Origin: CAVUAF01 sp963739375
GTDB lineage: Bacteria; Acidobacteriota; Terriglobia; Terriglobales; Acidobacteriaceae
Direction: 5' to 3'
NCBI GenBank assembly: GCA_963739375.1
Contig: CAVUAF010000014.1
Span: 558,001-622,000 of the forward strand
DNA: 64,000 nucleotides
Every line of letters begins with the position of its first letter. Positions within the stretch are counted from its first letter, which is position 1. Positions 28,394 to 37,292 of this stretch are shown one piece after another. The translations under genes and the position numbers were made by a program. The notes under the pieces were generated by a model that worked only from the letters and a program-made list of their open reading frames with translations, made no database searches and was not told the origin of the DNA.

Positions 28394-29590
28394 GTTCTTC
28401 AATTGCTGCAAATATCCCTCGAAGTTCCGTGTGAGCTCCGCCACGCTGTCGCCGCCGAATTTTTCCAGGGCGCAGCGCGCCAGCGTGAGCGCGACCATGG
28501 CTTCGGCGGCCACCCCGGCGGCGGGAACCACGCAGACATCGGAGCGCTCGTAGGCGGCCTTGACCGGCTCGCGGGTGGCGAAGTCCACCGACGCGAGCGG
28601 CCGCCGCAGCGTGGAAATAGGCTTCAGGTAGCCACGCACCACGATGTCCTCGCCGTTGGAGACGCCGCCTTCGAGGCCGCCGGCGCGATTGCTGCCGCGG
28701 GTGAAGCCGGTGAATTTTCGAGACGCGGGCGAGTCGCCCGCGTCCACCTGGATTTTTTTGTAGCCGATTTCATCCTGCACGCGCGAGCCGAAGGTGCCCG
28801 CGGCCGCAATGCCGCTGCCGATTTCGACCGCCTTCACCGCCGGCAATGACATCACGCCCCAGGCCAGCAGGCCGTCGAGGCGCTCATCCCAGTTGGCGTA
28901 GGTGCCGAGGCCCGGGGGCACGTGGTGCGCCACGACTTCGAAGACGCCGCCCACGGTATCGCCGGTGCGCAGCACCTCGTCAACCTCCGCCCGCATGCGC
29001 GGCTCGACGGCGGGATCGGCGCAGTTGAGCAGCACTTCGTTTTTTGCCGCCAGGGCGCGAATCTGCTCCCACGTAACTTCGCCGGCGACGGCTGCGGAGC
29101 CAACCTGCACCACGTGGCTGAGCACTTCGATGCCGAGCTCGCGCAGGAGCAGCTTGGCGATAGCGCCCACCGCAACGCGCGCCGCACTTTCGCGCGCCGA
29201 CGCCCGCTCCAGCACGTAGCGCGCTTCGGGGAAGTTGTACTTGAGGGCGCCGGCCAGGTCGGCGTGGCCGGGGCGCGGCGACTTCACCGGCTGGTGCTGC
29301 GCCGCGTCACCCGCGGCGACCGGCAGCGCCTCCTGCCAGTTCTTCCAGTCGCGGTTTTCGAGCCGCAGCGCTATGGGCGAACCGATGGTCTTGCCGCCGC
29401 GCACGCCGGAGAGGATGTGGGCGTGGTCGCTCTCGATCTTCATGCGCCCGCCGCGGCCGTAGCCTTGCTGCCGCCGCCAGAGTTCGCGATCGAGGAACGC
29501 CTGGTCCACGGCGAGCCCCGCGGGGACCCCGGCGAGCGTGGCCACCAAGGCCTCGCCGTGCGATTCGCCGGCGGTATAGAAGCGGAGCAT
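28388..29590 (-). CDS. aroC: Chorismate synthase
   Basis: 400 residues. Converts EPSP to chorismate with reduced FMN. The family signatures are present: GESHG near the start, GYGRGGRMKIE, ARESAARVAVG and the C-terminal DVCVVPAAGVAAEAM. The last codons run into a repeat hairpin. The neighbours (def, and the rhomboid gene) are not shikimate genes. Confidence 0.96.
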   Translation of the reverse strand: MLRFYTAGESHGEALVATLAGVPAGLAVDQAFLDRELWRRQQGYGRGGRMKIESDHAHILSGVRGGKTIGSPIALRLENRDWKNWQEALPVAAGDAAQHQPVKSPRPGHADLAGALKYNFPEARYVLERASARESAARVAVGAIAKLLLRELGIEVLSHVVQVGSAAVAGEVTWEQIRALAAKNEVLLNCADPAVEPRMRAEVDEVLRTGDTVGGVFEVVAHHVPPGLGTYANWDERLDGLLAWGVMSLPAVKAVEIGSGIAAAGTFGSRVQDEIGYKKIQVDAGDSPASRKFTGFTRGSNRAGGLEGGVSNGEDIVVRGYLKPISTLRRPLASVDFATREPVKAAYERSDVCVVPAAGVAAEAMVALTLARCALEKFGGDSVAELTRNFEGYLQQLKNY

Positions 29591-29667
29591 GGTGAAGCGC
29601 TGATTCTATCCGATGGAGTCCCGCAAACCGGAGGCGCTTTCGCCTGCTGGGTCACCGCGCGCCGCGG

Positions 29668-31134
29668 TCACTTGGCCGGCGCCGGGGCGGGCGGGTTGGG
29701 CGCAGGCGCCCCCGCTGCTTTTCTCAGCTTCATTGCGGCTGCGAGCGCGGCCGCCGCTTCTTTTTGCATGCCCTTGGCCTGGTAGGCGGCGGCGAGCGCG
29801 AACTGCGCCTCCGCGCTTTGCGGGGCCAGCCGAGCCACCTCCTGGAAAGCGCGCAGCGCGGTGTCGTAGTCGCGCGTCCCCATGGCGATCAACCCCATCT
29901 GAAAGTAGGCGGCGGTGAAGTCGGGATTGAGCTCGACGGCGCGCTTGAAGGCGGCGAGGGCGGGCTGGGGGCGGCGCAACGCCAGCAGCGTCGTGCCCAG
30001 ATCGAAGTGCGCCTGCGGCGAGTGCGGAGCCAGCGTGGCGGTACGCTGGAAGGCGTCCGCGGCCTCGGGCACGCGCCCGGTTTGCAGGTAGACGCGGCCG
30101 AGGGTGCTCCACGCGTCGGCGTTGTTGGGGTCGAGTTCGACGCCGCGCAGCAGGCGCGCCTGCGCCGACTTGAGATCGTTCTTCTGGAGATAAGCCTTGC
30201 CGAGCAGCACGTGCGCCTCGGAGAAGTTCGGCTTCTGTTCCACCACGCGGCGCAGTTCGGGGATCGCGCGGTCGGGCTGGTTGCGCTGCAGAGCGAGTTC
30301 GCCCGCGTAAAGATGCGCAATAAACCCGTTCAGGTGCGCCACGCCGGCCGCCGCCGCCGCCAGCACCAAGACCGCCGCCAGCGCTGCCGCCCGGCGCCGG
30401 CCTGCGGCTTCCGGACCACGGAAGGTGCGCCGGATCACCACCGCCGCCGCCACCACGCCGGCGAGCAGGCCGCCAAGATGGGCGGCGTTGTCGACGCCGG
30501 ACTTCACCGCGCCGTAGGCGAGGTTATAGAACGCAAACACCACCAGGCTGCGCAAGATCGGGGCGACCACCGTGCGCGGCGCCGACAGGTGGGCGAACTT
30601 GAGCGTCACGATCAGCGCGCCGGCGATGCCGAAGATCGCTCCCGACGCGCCCGCGCTCGACACTCCCGGATGCCACGCCAGGCTGGCCAGGCTGCCGGCC
30701 ACGCCGCTGCACAGGTAAATGAAGGTGTAGAGGGTCTCGCCGAAGAGGTTCTCGGCCAGCGCGCCCACGTTCCACAGGCACCACATGTTCAGCACCAGGT
30801 GCAGGATGCCAATGTGGATGAAGGTGTTGGAGAGCAGCCGCCACCATTCGCCGGAGAGCGTCAGGGGGCCGAAGTTGGCGCCCCAGTGCTCGAGCTGATC
30901 GGGAGTGGGCGCGGTCCACGACACGTGGCCCCAGACCACCATGACCGCAAACATCGCCACGTTGATGCCGATCAGCCACTTGGTAACGGCAAAGGAGGGT
31001 CCGTGCCGCGCCGAACGCGCCGCCCCCACCGCTGCGCCCGGCTGGCTTGCGGCCTCTTGCGCACACGCAGGACACACCGCCTGAGTTTCCGACTCGGCGA
31101 CGAAATCGCGGCCACACTGGGGACAAGCAGGCAT
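29668..31134 (-). CDS. Zinc-ribbon/rhomboid protease/TPR fusion protein
   Basis: 488 residues in three parts. An N-terminal zinc ribbon (Cys4, Cys7, Cys21, Cys24) is followed by a six-helix rhomboid domain (about 50-235) with the catalytic Ser164 in GASGAIFG and His219 in AHLGG. After one more helix (about 246-264) come about five TPR repeats (275-465) and a Pro/Ala tail. Rhomboids cut membrane proteins inside the bilayer. The TPR part probably selects partners, and its location depends on topology that I cannot determine here. The gene lies 65 bases downstream of the HAD hydrolase gene on the same strand. Confidence 0.9.
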   Translation of the reverse strand: MPACPQCGRDFVAESETQAVCPACAQEAASQPGAAVGAARSARHGPSFAVTKWLIGINVAMFAVMVVWGHVSWTAPTPDQLEHWGANFGPLTLSGEWWRLLSNTFIHIGILHLVLNMWCLWNVGALAENLFGETLYTFIYLCSGVAGSLASLAWHPGVSSAGASGAIFGIAGALIVTLKFAHLSAPRTVVAPILRSLVVFAFYNLAYGAVKSGVDNAAHLGGLLAGVVAAAVVIRRTFRGPEAAGRRRAAALAAVLVLAAAAAGVAHLNGFIAHLYAGELALQRNQPDRAIPELRRVVEQKPNFSEAHVLLGKAYLQKNDLKSAQARLLRGVELDPNNADAWSTLGRVYLQTGRVPEAADAFQRTATLAPHSPQAHFDLGTTLLALRRPQPALAAFKRAVELNPDFTAAYFQMGLIAMGTRDYDTALRAFQEVARLAPQSAEAQFALAAAYQAKGMQKEAAAALAAAMKLRKAAGAPAPNPPAPAPAK

Positions 31135-31199
31135 GGGCAGTCAGGCTCAGGATACCAGCCGGCCCGTTTTGTGCGCGGCAGGCGGAGAGCAAACGGAGC

Positions 31200-31913
31200 T
31201 CACACCCCGGCCAGGTCGGCCAGCGTTTTCAGGTCGGGGACGGTCAGGGCGGGCTGGGCGTCGGCGGGGGGAACGGCGCCGTGCCCCTGCACGCGGCGCG
31301 GGCGGTTGACCCAGACACTGGCCAGCCCCAGCTGTCGCGCGGGAACGTGGTCATGGAAGAGGCTCTGGGCCACGTGCAGCCACGCGGAGCGCGGAATTCC
31401 CATGCGGCGCTCGGCAATCTGGAAGTTGTTGGGCGACGGTTTGTAGCTGCGCGCCTGCTGCGCCGTGATGACGTAATCGAACGGGACTTCAAGCGCGGAT
31501 GCGGTGCGGGCAAAGAGGTCGTCGTCGACGTTGGAGATGATTCCCAGCTGGTAGCGCCGTTGCAGGCGCCGCAGCGCCGGGACGGTGTCGGGAAACGGCT
31601 GCCACTGGCCCAGCGACTCGGGCAGCGACGCCGCCTCCGCGTCCGTTGCGGCGAAGCCCAGCCGCTGCGCGAGGCCACGCACCACGTCACTGAGGACCTC
31701 GCGATACGGCCGGTAGGGCCCGCGCTCGCCGGCGCTCTCCAACTCGGCATAGGCGGCGAGCACGGCGGCGTCGCTGAGCGTGGCGCCATGCCGCGCCAGG
31801 AGCGGGCGCAGCGCCCCCAGGATCCCCGACTCCCAGTCGATCAGGGTGCCATAGCAGTCGAAGGTGAGGACGCGGAAGGCGGAAAAGTCGAGGGTGGCCG
31901 GGGAGGCTTGCAT
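31200..31913 (-). CDS. HAD-family hydrolase (haloacid dehalogenase-like)
   Basis: About 237 residues. HAD motif I is FDCYGTLIDWE with the nucleophile Asp, motif II is in GIISNVDDDL, the lysine is in ARSYKPSPNNF, and a late motif is VAQSLFHDHVPA. The pattern matches haloacid dehalogenase type II and related phosphatases; the usual second acidic pair in motif IV is less clear. Substrate unknown. The ATG at 31913 is used instead of a TTG at 31919. Confidence 0.8.
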   Translation of the reverse strand: MQASPATLDFSAFRVLTFDCYGTLIDWESGILGALRPLLARHGATLSDAAVLAAYAELESAGERGPYRPYREVLSDVVRGLAQRLGFAATDAEAASLPESLGQWQPFPDTVPALRRLQRRYQLGIISNVDDDLFARTASALEVPFDYVITAQQARSYKPSPNNFQIAERRMGIPRSAWLHVAQSLFHDHVPARQLGLASVWVNRPRRVQGHGAVPPADAQPALTVPDLKTLADLAGV

Positions 31914-31948
31914 TTCCAATCGAGCGAAGATGGGACTAAGATAGCAGC

Positions 31949-32704
31949 ATGCGGCGGGTCCTTACGATCGCCTTTCTGGTGCTCCTCGGCATGGCTGCGG
32001 CGGCGCAGATCAAGGGGACGCCTGCCTCGGTCACTTCCGCCGGGGCACACTCCGGACACGGCATTCCTGCCAGCGTGACCTCCCTGGGTCCGCACGGCTT
32101 TGGCCCGGCGGGGAGCTTCGGCGGCAGCGCCACGTTCGCGCATGGAAAGTCGACGATAGCCGGGCCGTGGCCGCGGCCGAGGCCGGGGTATGGCTCGACG
32201 TGCTACAACTGCCGCCGCTATCCCGTCGCCTACCCGGCCTACATCCCCTATGTGCCAACGTACCTGCAGTACGGGATGGAGGAGCCGCTGGTGCAGCCCG
32301 GCGTTGAATACCAGACGGGGCAGGTGGGCACGCCTGCCAATGTCTACGAGCCGCCTCCCGCCGACGTGACGGAGGGAAGCAACCGCTACGGCAACCACTA
32401 CCTCGACGACCGCGAAGCGCGCCGCCGCGAGGAGCCGGCGGTGAGCGTCACCACGGGCAGCGCGCGGCCACCGCAGCCGGAGCGCGAGGACACAGCCGCC
32501 GCTCCCGAAGAGCCGCCGACCGTACTGGTCTTCAAGGACGGCCATCAGCGCGAAGTCCACAATTACGCCATCATCGGAACCACGCTCTGGGACCTCTCCG
32601 ACCACCTCACCCGCAAAATCCCGCTCGCCGAGATCGACTTGGACGCCACGACGAAGCTCAACGACGAGCGCGGCACGCCCTTCCGCTATCCGCGGCACAG
32701 CTAG
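31949..32704 (+). CDS. Secreted Pro/Gly-rich protein, unknown function
   Basis: 251 residues. A signal peptide (RVLTIAFLVLLGMAAAAQ) is followed by a low-complexity region with repeated IPASVTS-like motifs, a Tyr/Pro-rich segment (about 80-110) and a compact C-terminal domain (about 190-245) containing VLVFKDGHQREVHNYAIIG and LAEIDLDAT. The C-terminal domain resembles ones in other Acidobacterial secreted proteins; no function is known to me. It is divergent from the HAD gene and convergent with PBP1A. Confidence 0.7.
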   Translation: MRRVLTIAFLVLLGMAAAAQIKGTPASVTSAGAHSGHGIPASVTSLGPHGFGPAGSFGGSATFAHGKSTIAGPWPRPRPGYGSTCYNCRRYPVAYPAYIPYVPTYLQYGMEEPLVQPGVEYQTGQVGTPANVYEPPPADVTEGSNRYGNHYLDDREARRREEPAVSVTTGSARPPQPEREDTAAAPEEPPTVLVFKDGHQREVHNYAIIGTTLWDLSDHLTRKIPLAEIDLDATTKLNDERGTPFRYPRHS

Positions 32705-32707
32705 AAG

Positions 32708-32813
32708 CAGTTGCCAGTTGCCGGTTGTCAGTTGCCAGATAACTGTCTCTGCCGACCAATGGCCACTGCCCCTGGTTCTTGCTGGCAACTGACAACTGGC
32801 AACTGAGAACTGC
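32708..32813. repeat. Heptad-repeat hairpin between convergent genes
   Basis: Left arm 32708-32742 is built of CAGTTGC-type words. The right arm about 32783-32813 carries the complement (GGCAACT, GACAACT). It lies between the secreted protein gene and PBP1A, with arms closely matching those near 16.6 kb. Confidence 0.75.
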
Positions 32814-32815
32814 CT

Positions 32816-35056
32816 CTAGTGGGCTTCGCCGTCGCCGGGACGGTGGTCCGGGGTATCGACCTTGGCGAGCGCGGTGGGCGTGAGCGGGGGCGGGGCCATG
32901 AAGTCTTCCGCATCGTGGCCGACGAGCGCGACCTTCATGAACTGGATCCAGGCGGGCAGCGCGGCCATGGCGCCCGTCTCCTTGTTGCCCAGCGACTTCT
33001 TTTCATCGAAGCCGATCCACACCCCGCAGGTGAGGGAGGGCGAGAAGCCGATAAACCAGGCGTCGGTGAAGTCGTTGGTGGTGCCGGTCTTGCCGGCCAG
33101 CGGGTGTTTCAGTTGGCTGGCGCTGGCCCCGGTGCCGTGCTGCACCACCTCGCGCAGCATCCCGGTCATGATGCGTGCGGTGCGCGGGCTGACCACGTCG
33201 CGGACCTCGGGGTAGTCCTCTTCCAGCACGCGGCCGTCGTAATCGGTCACTTTGCGGATGTAGCGCGGCGCCACCCGCACGCCGTCGTTGGGGAAGGTGC
33301 TGAAGGCGGCGGTCTGCTCGAAGAGCGTCACCTCGGCCGCGCCCAGCGCCACCGGCAGGTAGGCGGGGAGAGGCGAGGTGATGCCGAACTTGCGCGCGTA
33401 GTCGATCACGCTGCGGATGCCCACATGTTCGGCCACCTTCAGCGCCGGGATGTTGCGGGACTGGGCCAGGGCCCGCCGCAGCGTGATATGCCCTTCGTAC
33501 TTGCCGTCGTAGTTGTGCGGCATGTAGGGGCCGGAGGCGGTGTGGAAGACCACGGGGGCATCGAGAACGACGTCGTCGGGCGTCATGCCCTGGTCGATGG
33601 CGGCGGTGTACACGTACGGCTTGAAGGAGGAGCCGACCTGGCGCAGCGCCTGGGTGGAACGATTGAACTTGGATTCGTGGAAGTCGCGGCCGCCAACCAT
33701 GGCCTTGATGTCGCCGGTGGAGTTGTCGAGGGCGAGCAGCGCCCCCTGGGCGCCGGAATCCTGCTCCAACACGACCTTCGCGGTAGCGTCGGGATTCAGC
33801 GCGGCCACCTTCACATAGGCAATATCGCCGGCGCTCAGCACTTCCGCCGGCGACTTGTGGCCGGTCCACTTCATGTCGGCGGGCGCCAGGGTGGCGCGAT
33901 AGCGTCCCAGCCGCAGCAGGGCCGAGTTGGCGTCCACTTTCAGCACCAGCGCGTCCAGGTAGCTGCCGGGGCCGATCTCGTCGCTCCAGTCGGGATCGTC
34001 GTAGCGCTCCAGGTCGCCCAGGGTATTGGTGCCGAGCGCGATGACGTTCTTCAGGTGTCCCTTCCAGCCGTGCCGGCGCTCGTAGGCGGCGAGCGCATCC
34101 AGCACCGCCTGGTTGGCGGTCTTCTGCAGGTCGAGGTTCAGCGAGGTGTAGACGCGCAACCCGCCGGTATGGACCTCTTCGCTGCCGTATTGATCCTCGA
34201 GGTAGCGGCGCACCTCCTCGGCAAAGTAGGGGGCAACGGTGTTGTCGCCGGCGTGGAGGTTGAGCACGATGGGGGTGGCGCGAGCGCGGTTCGCCTGCTC
34301 GGCGGTGATCTTGCCGTCTTCGAGCATGGCGTTGATCACCAGGTTGCGGCGGCGCAGGGCGCGCTCAGGGTTGGTGACCGGCGAATACAGGCTGGGGCCC
34401 TTGGGCAGCGCCGCCAGCAGCGCGGCTTCTTCCAGCGCCAGGTCCCGGGGCTTCTTGTTGAAGTAGTACTCGGCGCCGGCGGCGAAACCGTAGGCGCCGT
34501 GGCCGAGGTAGATCTGGTTGGCGTAGAGGGTGAAAATCTGTGGCTTGGTGAAGCGGCGCTCGATCTGGAGCGACAGCATGGTTTCCTGCACCTTGCGCCG
34601 CCAGGTGCGGTCAAAGCTGAGGAAGAGGTTGCGCGAGAGCTGCATGGTGAGCGTGGAGGCGCCCTGGGCGCGGTTGGCGCTGGTCATGTCCCGCCACGCC
34701 GCGCCCATCACCCGCCAGAAGTCCACGCCCCAGTGCTTCTCGAAGTCCTTGTCCTCGATGGACAACACGGCATCGCGCAGCACTTTGGGGAAGTCTTCGT
34801 AGGAAGCGACGATGCGCCGCTGCAGGGCGAAGGTGGCGATGACGCGTCCCTGGTCGTCGTACAGCTCGGTGGTGGTGCTGGGGCGATAGCGCTCGAGCTC
34901 GGAGATCTGCGGCAGCTCGGTGGAATAGACGATGAGCAGGCCCGAAAACGCCCCTACCAGCGCCGCCGCCGCCACCAGCAGGGCAAAGACAACCCGCCCG
35001 ACCAGCTTCCTGCCGCCGACGCGCAGGGCGGGAAGATCGGAATAGAGAGACCGCAT
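32816..35056 (-). CDS. mrcA: Class A penicillin-binding protein 1A
   Basis: 746 residues that polymerise and cross-link peptidoglycan in the periplasm. A membrane anchor (about 22-46) is followed by a transglycosylase domain with the catalytic Glu near 102 in EDKDFEKHWG and GASTLTMQLSRN. The transpeptidase domain has SxxK in GSSFKPYVY, SxN in QSRNIPAL and KTGTT near the C-terminus. A GTG at 35059 and an ATG at 35056 are adjacent possible starts. It is divergent from a small gene through a symmetric promoter region (35124-35158). Confidence 0.95.
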   Translation of the reverse strand: MRSLYSDLPALRVGGRKLVGRVVFALLVAAAALVGAFSGLLIVYSTELPQISELERYRPSTTTELYDDQGRVIATFALQRRIVASYEDFPKVLRDAVLSIEDKDFEKHWGVDFWRVMGAAWRDMTSANRAQGASTLTMQLSRNLFLSFDRTWRRKVQETMLSLQIERRFTKPQIFTLYANQIYLGHGAYGFAAGAEYYFNKKPRDLALEEAALLAALPKGPSLYSPVTNPERALRRRNLVINAMLEDGKITAEQANRARATPIVLNLHAGDNTVAPYFAEEVRRYLEDQYGSEEVHTGGLRVYTSLNLDLQKTANQAVLDALAAYERRHGWKGHLKNVIALGTNTLGDLERYDDPDWSDEIGPGSYLDALVLKVDANSALLRLGRYRATLAPADMKWTGHKSPAEVLSAGDIAYVKVAALNPDATAKVVLEQDSGAQGALLALDNSTGDIKAMVGGRDFHESKFNRSTQALRQVGSSFKPYVYTAAIDQGMTPDDVVLDAPVVFHTASGPYMPHNYDGKYEGHITLRRALAQSRNIPALKVAEHVGIRSVIDYARKFGITSPLPAYLPVALGAAEVTLFEQTAAFSTFPNDGVRVAPRYIRKVTDYDGRVLEEDYPEVRDVVSPRTARIMTGMLREVVQHGTGASASQLKHPLAGKTGTTNDFTDAWFIGFSPSLTCGVWIGFDEKKSLGNKETGAMAALPAWIQFMKVALVGHDAEDFMAPPPLTPTALAKVDTPDHRPGDGEAH

Positions 35057-35123
35057 CACGGGAACCCGGAGGTAAGCTCAGAATAGCACGCGCCGCGGGC
35101 CGCGTCCGGGGCGGCGCCGCCCC

Positions 35124-35158
35124 TTGCATTTATAACTGAATGTTCATTTATAATGCAA
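35124..35158. promoter_or_regulatory. Symmetric divergent promoter/operator
   Basis: A 35-base dyad centred at 35141-35142. Its core is ATAACTGAA-TG-TTCATTTAT (35132-35151), with one mismatch per arm. On the plus strand TATAAT (35149-35154) follows TTGCAT (35124-35129) at 19 bases. On the minus strand TATAAA follows TTGCAT at 18 bases. The two promoters would face the small gene at 35176 and PBP1A. The palindrome is the size expected for a dimeric repressor site. Confidence 0.55.
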
Positions 35159-35175
35159 CTCACCGGAGGTGAGGT

Positions 35176-35497
35176 ATGGCCAAGCGCAGCCCCCCCAAAG
35201 CCGGCGCTCCCCGAGCCCCAGGCCGGCCTGCCGCGCATGGCGGCGAACCCCAGCATCGTGGTGCACCTGGAGAGCGGCGACGACGTCGTGATCGTCGAGG
35301 GCACGGCGCGCGAAGTGCTGGCGGCGCGGGAGCCGGCGCTCTTCGCCAAGCTCAAGCAGGCGTCGCAGAAGAAGTACGGCATGTGGATGCCGCTCGACCC
35401 CAGGCGGCACGTCGCCGTCGCGGTGCAGCCGCGGGTGGTGCTGGCCTGGTCGGAACAGGACATCCAGAAGACGGCGACGCGCTGGAGCTTCGCGTAG
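35176..35497 (+). CDS. Small hypothetical protein with frame break at a poly-C tract
   Basis: A strong ribosome site (GGAGGTGAGG) precedes the ATG at 35176, which reads MAKRSPPK and then enters an Arg-rich frame. The biased, protein-like sequence (VVHLESGDDVVIVEG, LKQASQKKYGMWMPLDP, WSEQDIQKTATRW) is in another frame. The two join exactly if one C is lost from the seven-C run at 35190-35196, giving about 106 residues. The gene is either a sequence error or an on/off (contingency) tract. No function is known. It is divergent from PBP1A. Confidence 0.55.
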
Positions 35498-35510
35498 GCA
35501 CGTACGCAAG

Positions 35511-36230
35511 TCAACGCTGGCGCAAGAGCGCTTCCACCCGGCGCAGGTCGTCTTCGGTGTCCACGCCAATGGTGTCATGCGGCGTCTCCGCCACGTAAAT
35601 GGCGATGCCGTTTTCGAGAAAGCGCAGTTGTTCCAGGCGTTCGGCACGCTCCAGCGGCGATTCGGGCAGCGCGACAAAGCGGTCGAGCGCGGGCTTGCGA
35701 TAGGCGTAAAAGCCGAGGTGCTTGTAGTAGAGCGGGGCGGCGGCGGCGCGGTCGAAGGGGATGGTGGCGCGCGAAAAATAGAGCGCCCGGCCGGCAGCGT
35801 CGGTCACCACCTTGACCGCGTTGGGATTCGCGATGTCGGTGGCTGCGGCGCGGGTCTTCAGCGTCCCCACCAGCACCGCCGGATCCGCCATCACGCCGAG
35901 CAGCGCCTCGATGTGCGCGGGCCGGGCCAGCGGCTCGTCCCCCTGGATGTTGACGTACACCTCGGCGGCGACGGCCGTGGAGATTTCGTGCACGCGCTCG
36001 GTGCCGCTGCGATGGGCGGAGGAGGTCAGGCGCCCGTTCCAGCCGTGGCGCCGGCAGAGTTCGAGGATCTCTTCCGCATCGGTCGCGATGATGACGTCGG
36101 CGAGGGCCGGCACGCCACGCGCCGCCTCGTACACCCAGGCCAGCAGGGGCCGGCCGGCGATTTCACGCAGCGGCTTGCGCGGCAGGCGGGTGGAGGCCAA
36201 GCGGGCAGGGATGACGGCGACAGCGCGCAT
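35511..36230 (-). CDS. kdsB: 3-deoxy-manno-octulosonate cytidylyltransferase
   Basis: 239 residues. It activates Kdo with CTP for lipid A-core assembly, so the organism has a Gram-negative outer membrane. The nucleotide-binding start IPARLASTRLPRKPL, SGTERVHE and the metal-site NIQGDEPL are all present, ending with DTIGVDTEDDL. It converges on the small poly-C gene. Confidence 0.95.
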   Translation of the reverse strand: MRAVAVIPARLASTRLPRKPLREIAGRPLLAWVYEAARGVPALADVIIATDAEEILELCRRHGWNGRLTSSAHRSGTERVHEISTAVAAEVYVNIQGDEPLARPAHIEALLGVMADPAVLVGTLKTRAAATDIANPNAVKVVTDAAGRALYFSRATIPFDRAAAAPLYYKHLGFYAYRKPALDRFVALPESPLERAERLEQLRFLENGIAIYVAETPHDTIGVDTEDDLRRVEALLRQR

Positions 36231-36272
36231 GCAGCGAGGGTAACGGATGGCGGCGCGGACGTCACGCGAACT

Positions 36273-37292
36273 TCAGAACGAGAACGCGTCGGGCCAGTGG
36301 ACCCACCAGCGCTTTACGTTGCCGTAACCCAGCCGGCGCTCCCACTCGTCGATCATCGGCCAGTTGCGGTGCATGATGCCCTCGCGGGTCACGCCGGCAG
36401 GAGGCGGGGCCAGCGCCGCAGCCCGGTCGAAGACGCGGCCGCGCTCCTCCAGCGAGAGCACCCTCAGCAGGGTAAGCAGGGTGTAGACATCGCGCGGGCG
36501 CGCTTCCCGCAATAGGGTCTGCAAGACGGCGGCGCGCGCAGAATCGTCGAGGGTTTCAAAGTCGTAGCGGCGCAGCGCCTGGCGAAAGGCGGCGCTGGCG
36601 TCCTCGTAGTAGGGGGAGCCGGGACCCCGATCGGCCATGGCCACCGCGACTGCGCCGGCGGGAATCAGCGTCTCGTGGTCGTAGTCCTCGAACTCCACCC
36701 ATCCCGACGTCACCCGCACCAGCCCCACCCCGCTGGAATCGACTTCCAGGGTGAAGGCGCAGCCGAGGTCCCAGGCGGTGGCAAACGGGGTGGCAAAGGC
36801 GAAGGTGTGGGGCGGCGCCCACAGCCGCGCCATGATCTTGCCGTGATCGAGCGCGAGCTGATGACGCTGGTTGCTGGTGGCGAGCAGGCGGAAGCGGCTG
36901 TTGGGCTCGACGGTGATGGTTCCAATCATGCCGGCCCGCACTTCGGCGCGCGACGCGGCATCGGTTTCGAGCACGGCACCCGGCATGAGCAGGCCGGCTC
37001 CACGCAGCACCACACCAGCAATGGTCGGGCTGCCCCCGCGGGCGACCACCTTCCACGCTTCGCCCGGCACCCCGATGCGCGGCAACAGGGCCACGTAGCC
37101 GGCAAACGCGCACACCGCCAGGGCCGCGGCCGACGCCAGCGACCACACCCAGACATGGCGCCGCCGCGGCGCGGGCAGGGGCCGCAGCGGCTGGTCATGC
37201 CGGTAGCGGCCGAGCAGTCCTTCGAGCCGCTGGACCTCGGCGTCGGGGGCGCCGGAGCGGTCCCACAAATACGGGCTGATGTCCTCGTTCAT
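36273..37292 (-). CDS. FecR-like membrane protein, probable anti-sigma factor
   Basis: 339 residues. A cytoplasmic N-terminus (1-45) and one membrane helix (about 50-70) precede a FecR-like periplasmic domain (about 80-215), then a helical C-terminal part (about 230-335). Its start overlaps the stop of the ECF sigma gene by four bases, the usual sigma/anti-sigma arrangement. The FecR fold is assigned from the pattern TIAGVVLRGAG... AEVRAG... VEPNSRFRLL; it is not confirmed by alignment. Confidence 0.75.
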   Translation of the reverse strand: MNEDISPYLWDRSGAPDAEVQRLEGLLGRYRHDQPLRPLPAPRRRHVWVWSLASAAALAVCAFAGYVALLPRIGVPGEAWKVVARGGSPTIAGVVLRGAGLLMPGAVLETDAASRAEVRAGMIGTITVEPNSRFRLLATSNQRHQLALDHGKIMARLWAPPHTFAFATPFATAWDLGCAFTLEVDSSGVGLVRVTSGWVEFEDYDHETLIPAGAVAVAMADRGPGSPYYEDASAAFRQALRRYDFETLDDSARAAVLQTLLREARPRDVYTLLTLLRVLSLEERGRVFDRAAALAPPPAGVTREGIMHRNWPMIDEWERRLGYGNVKRWWVHWPDAFSF

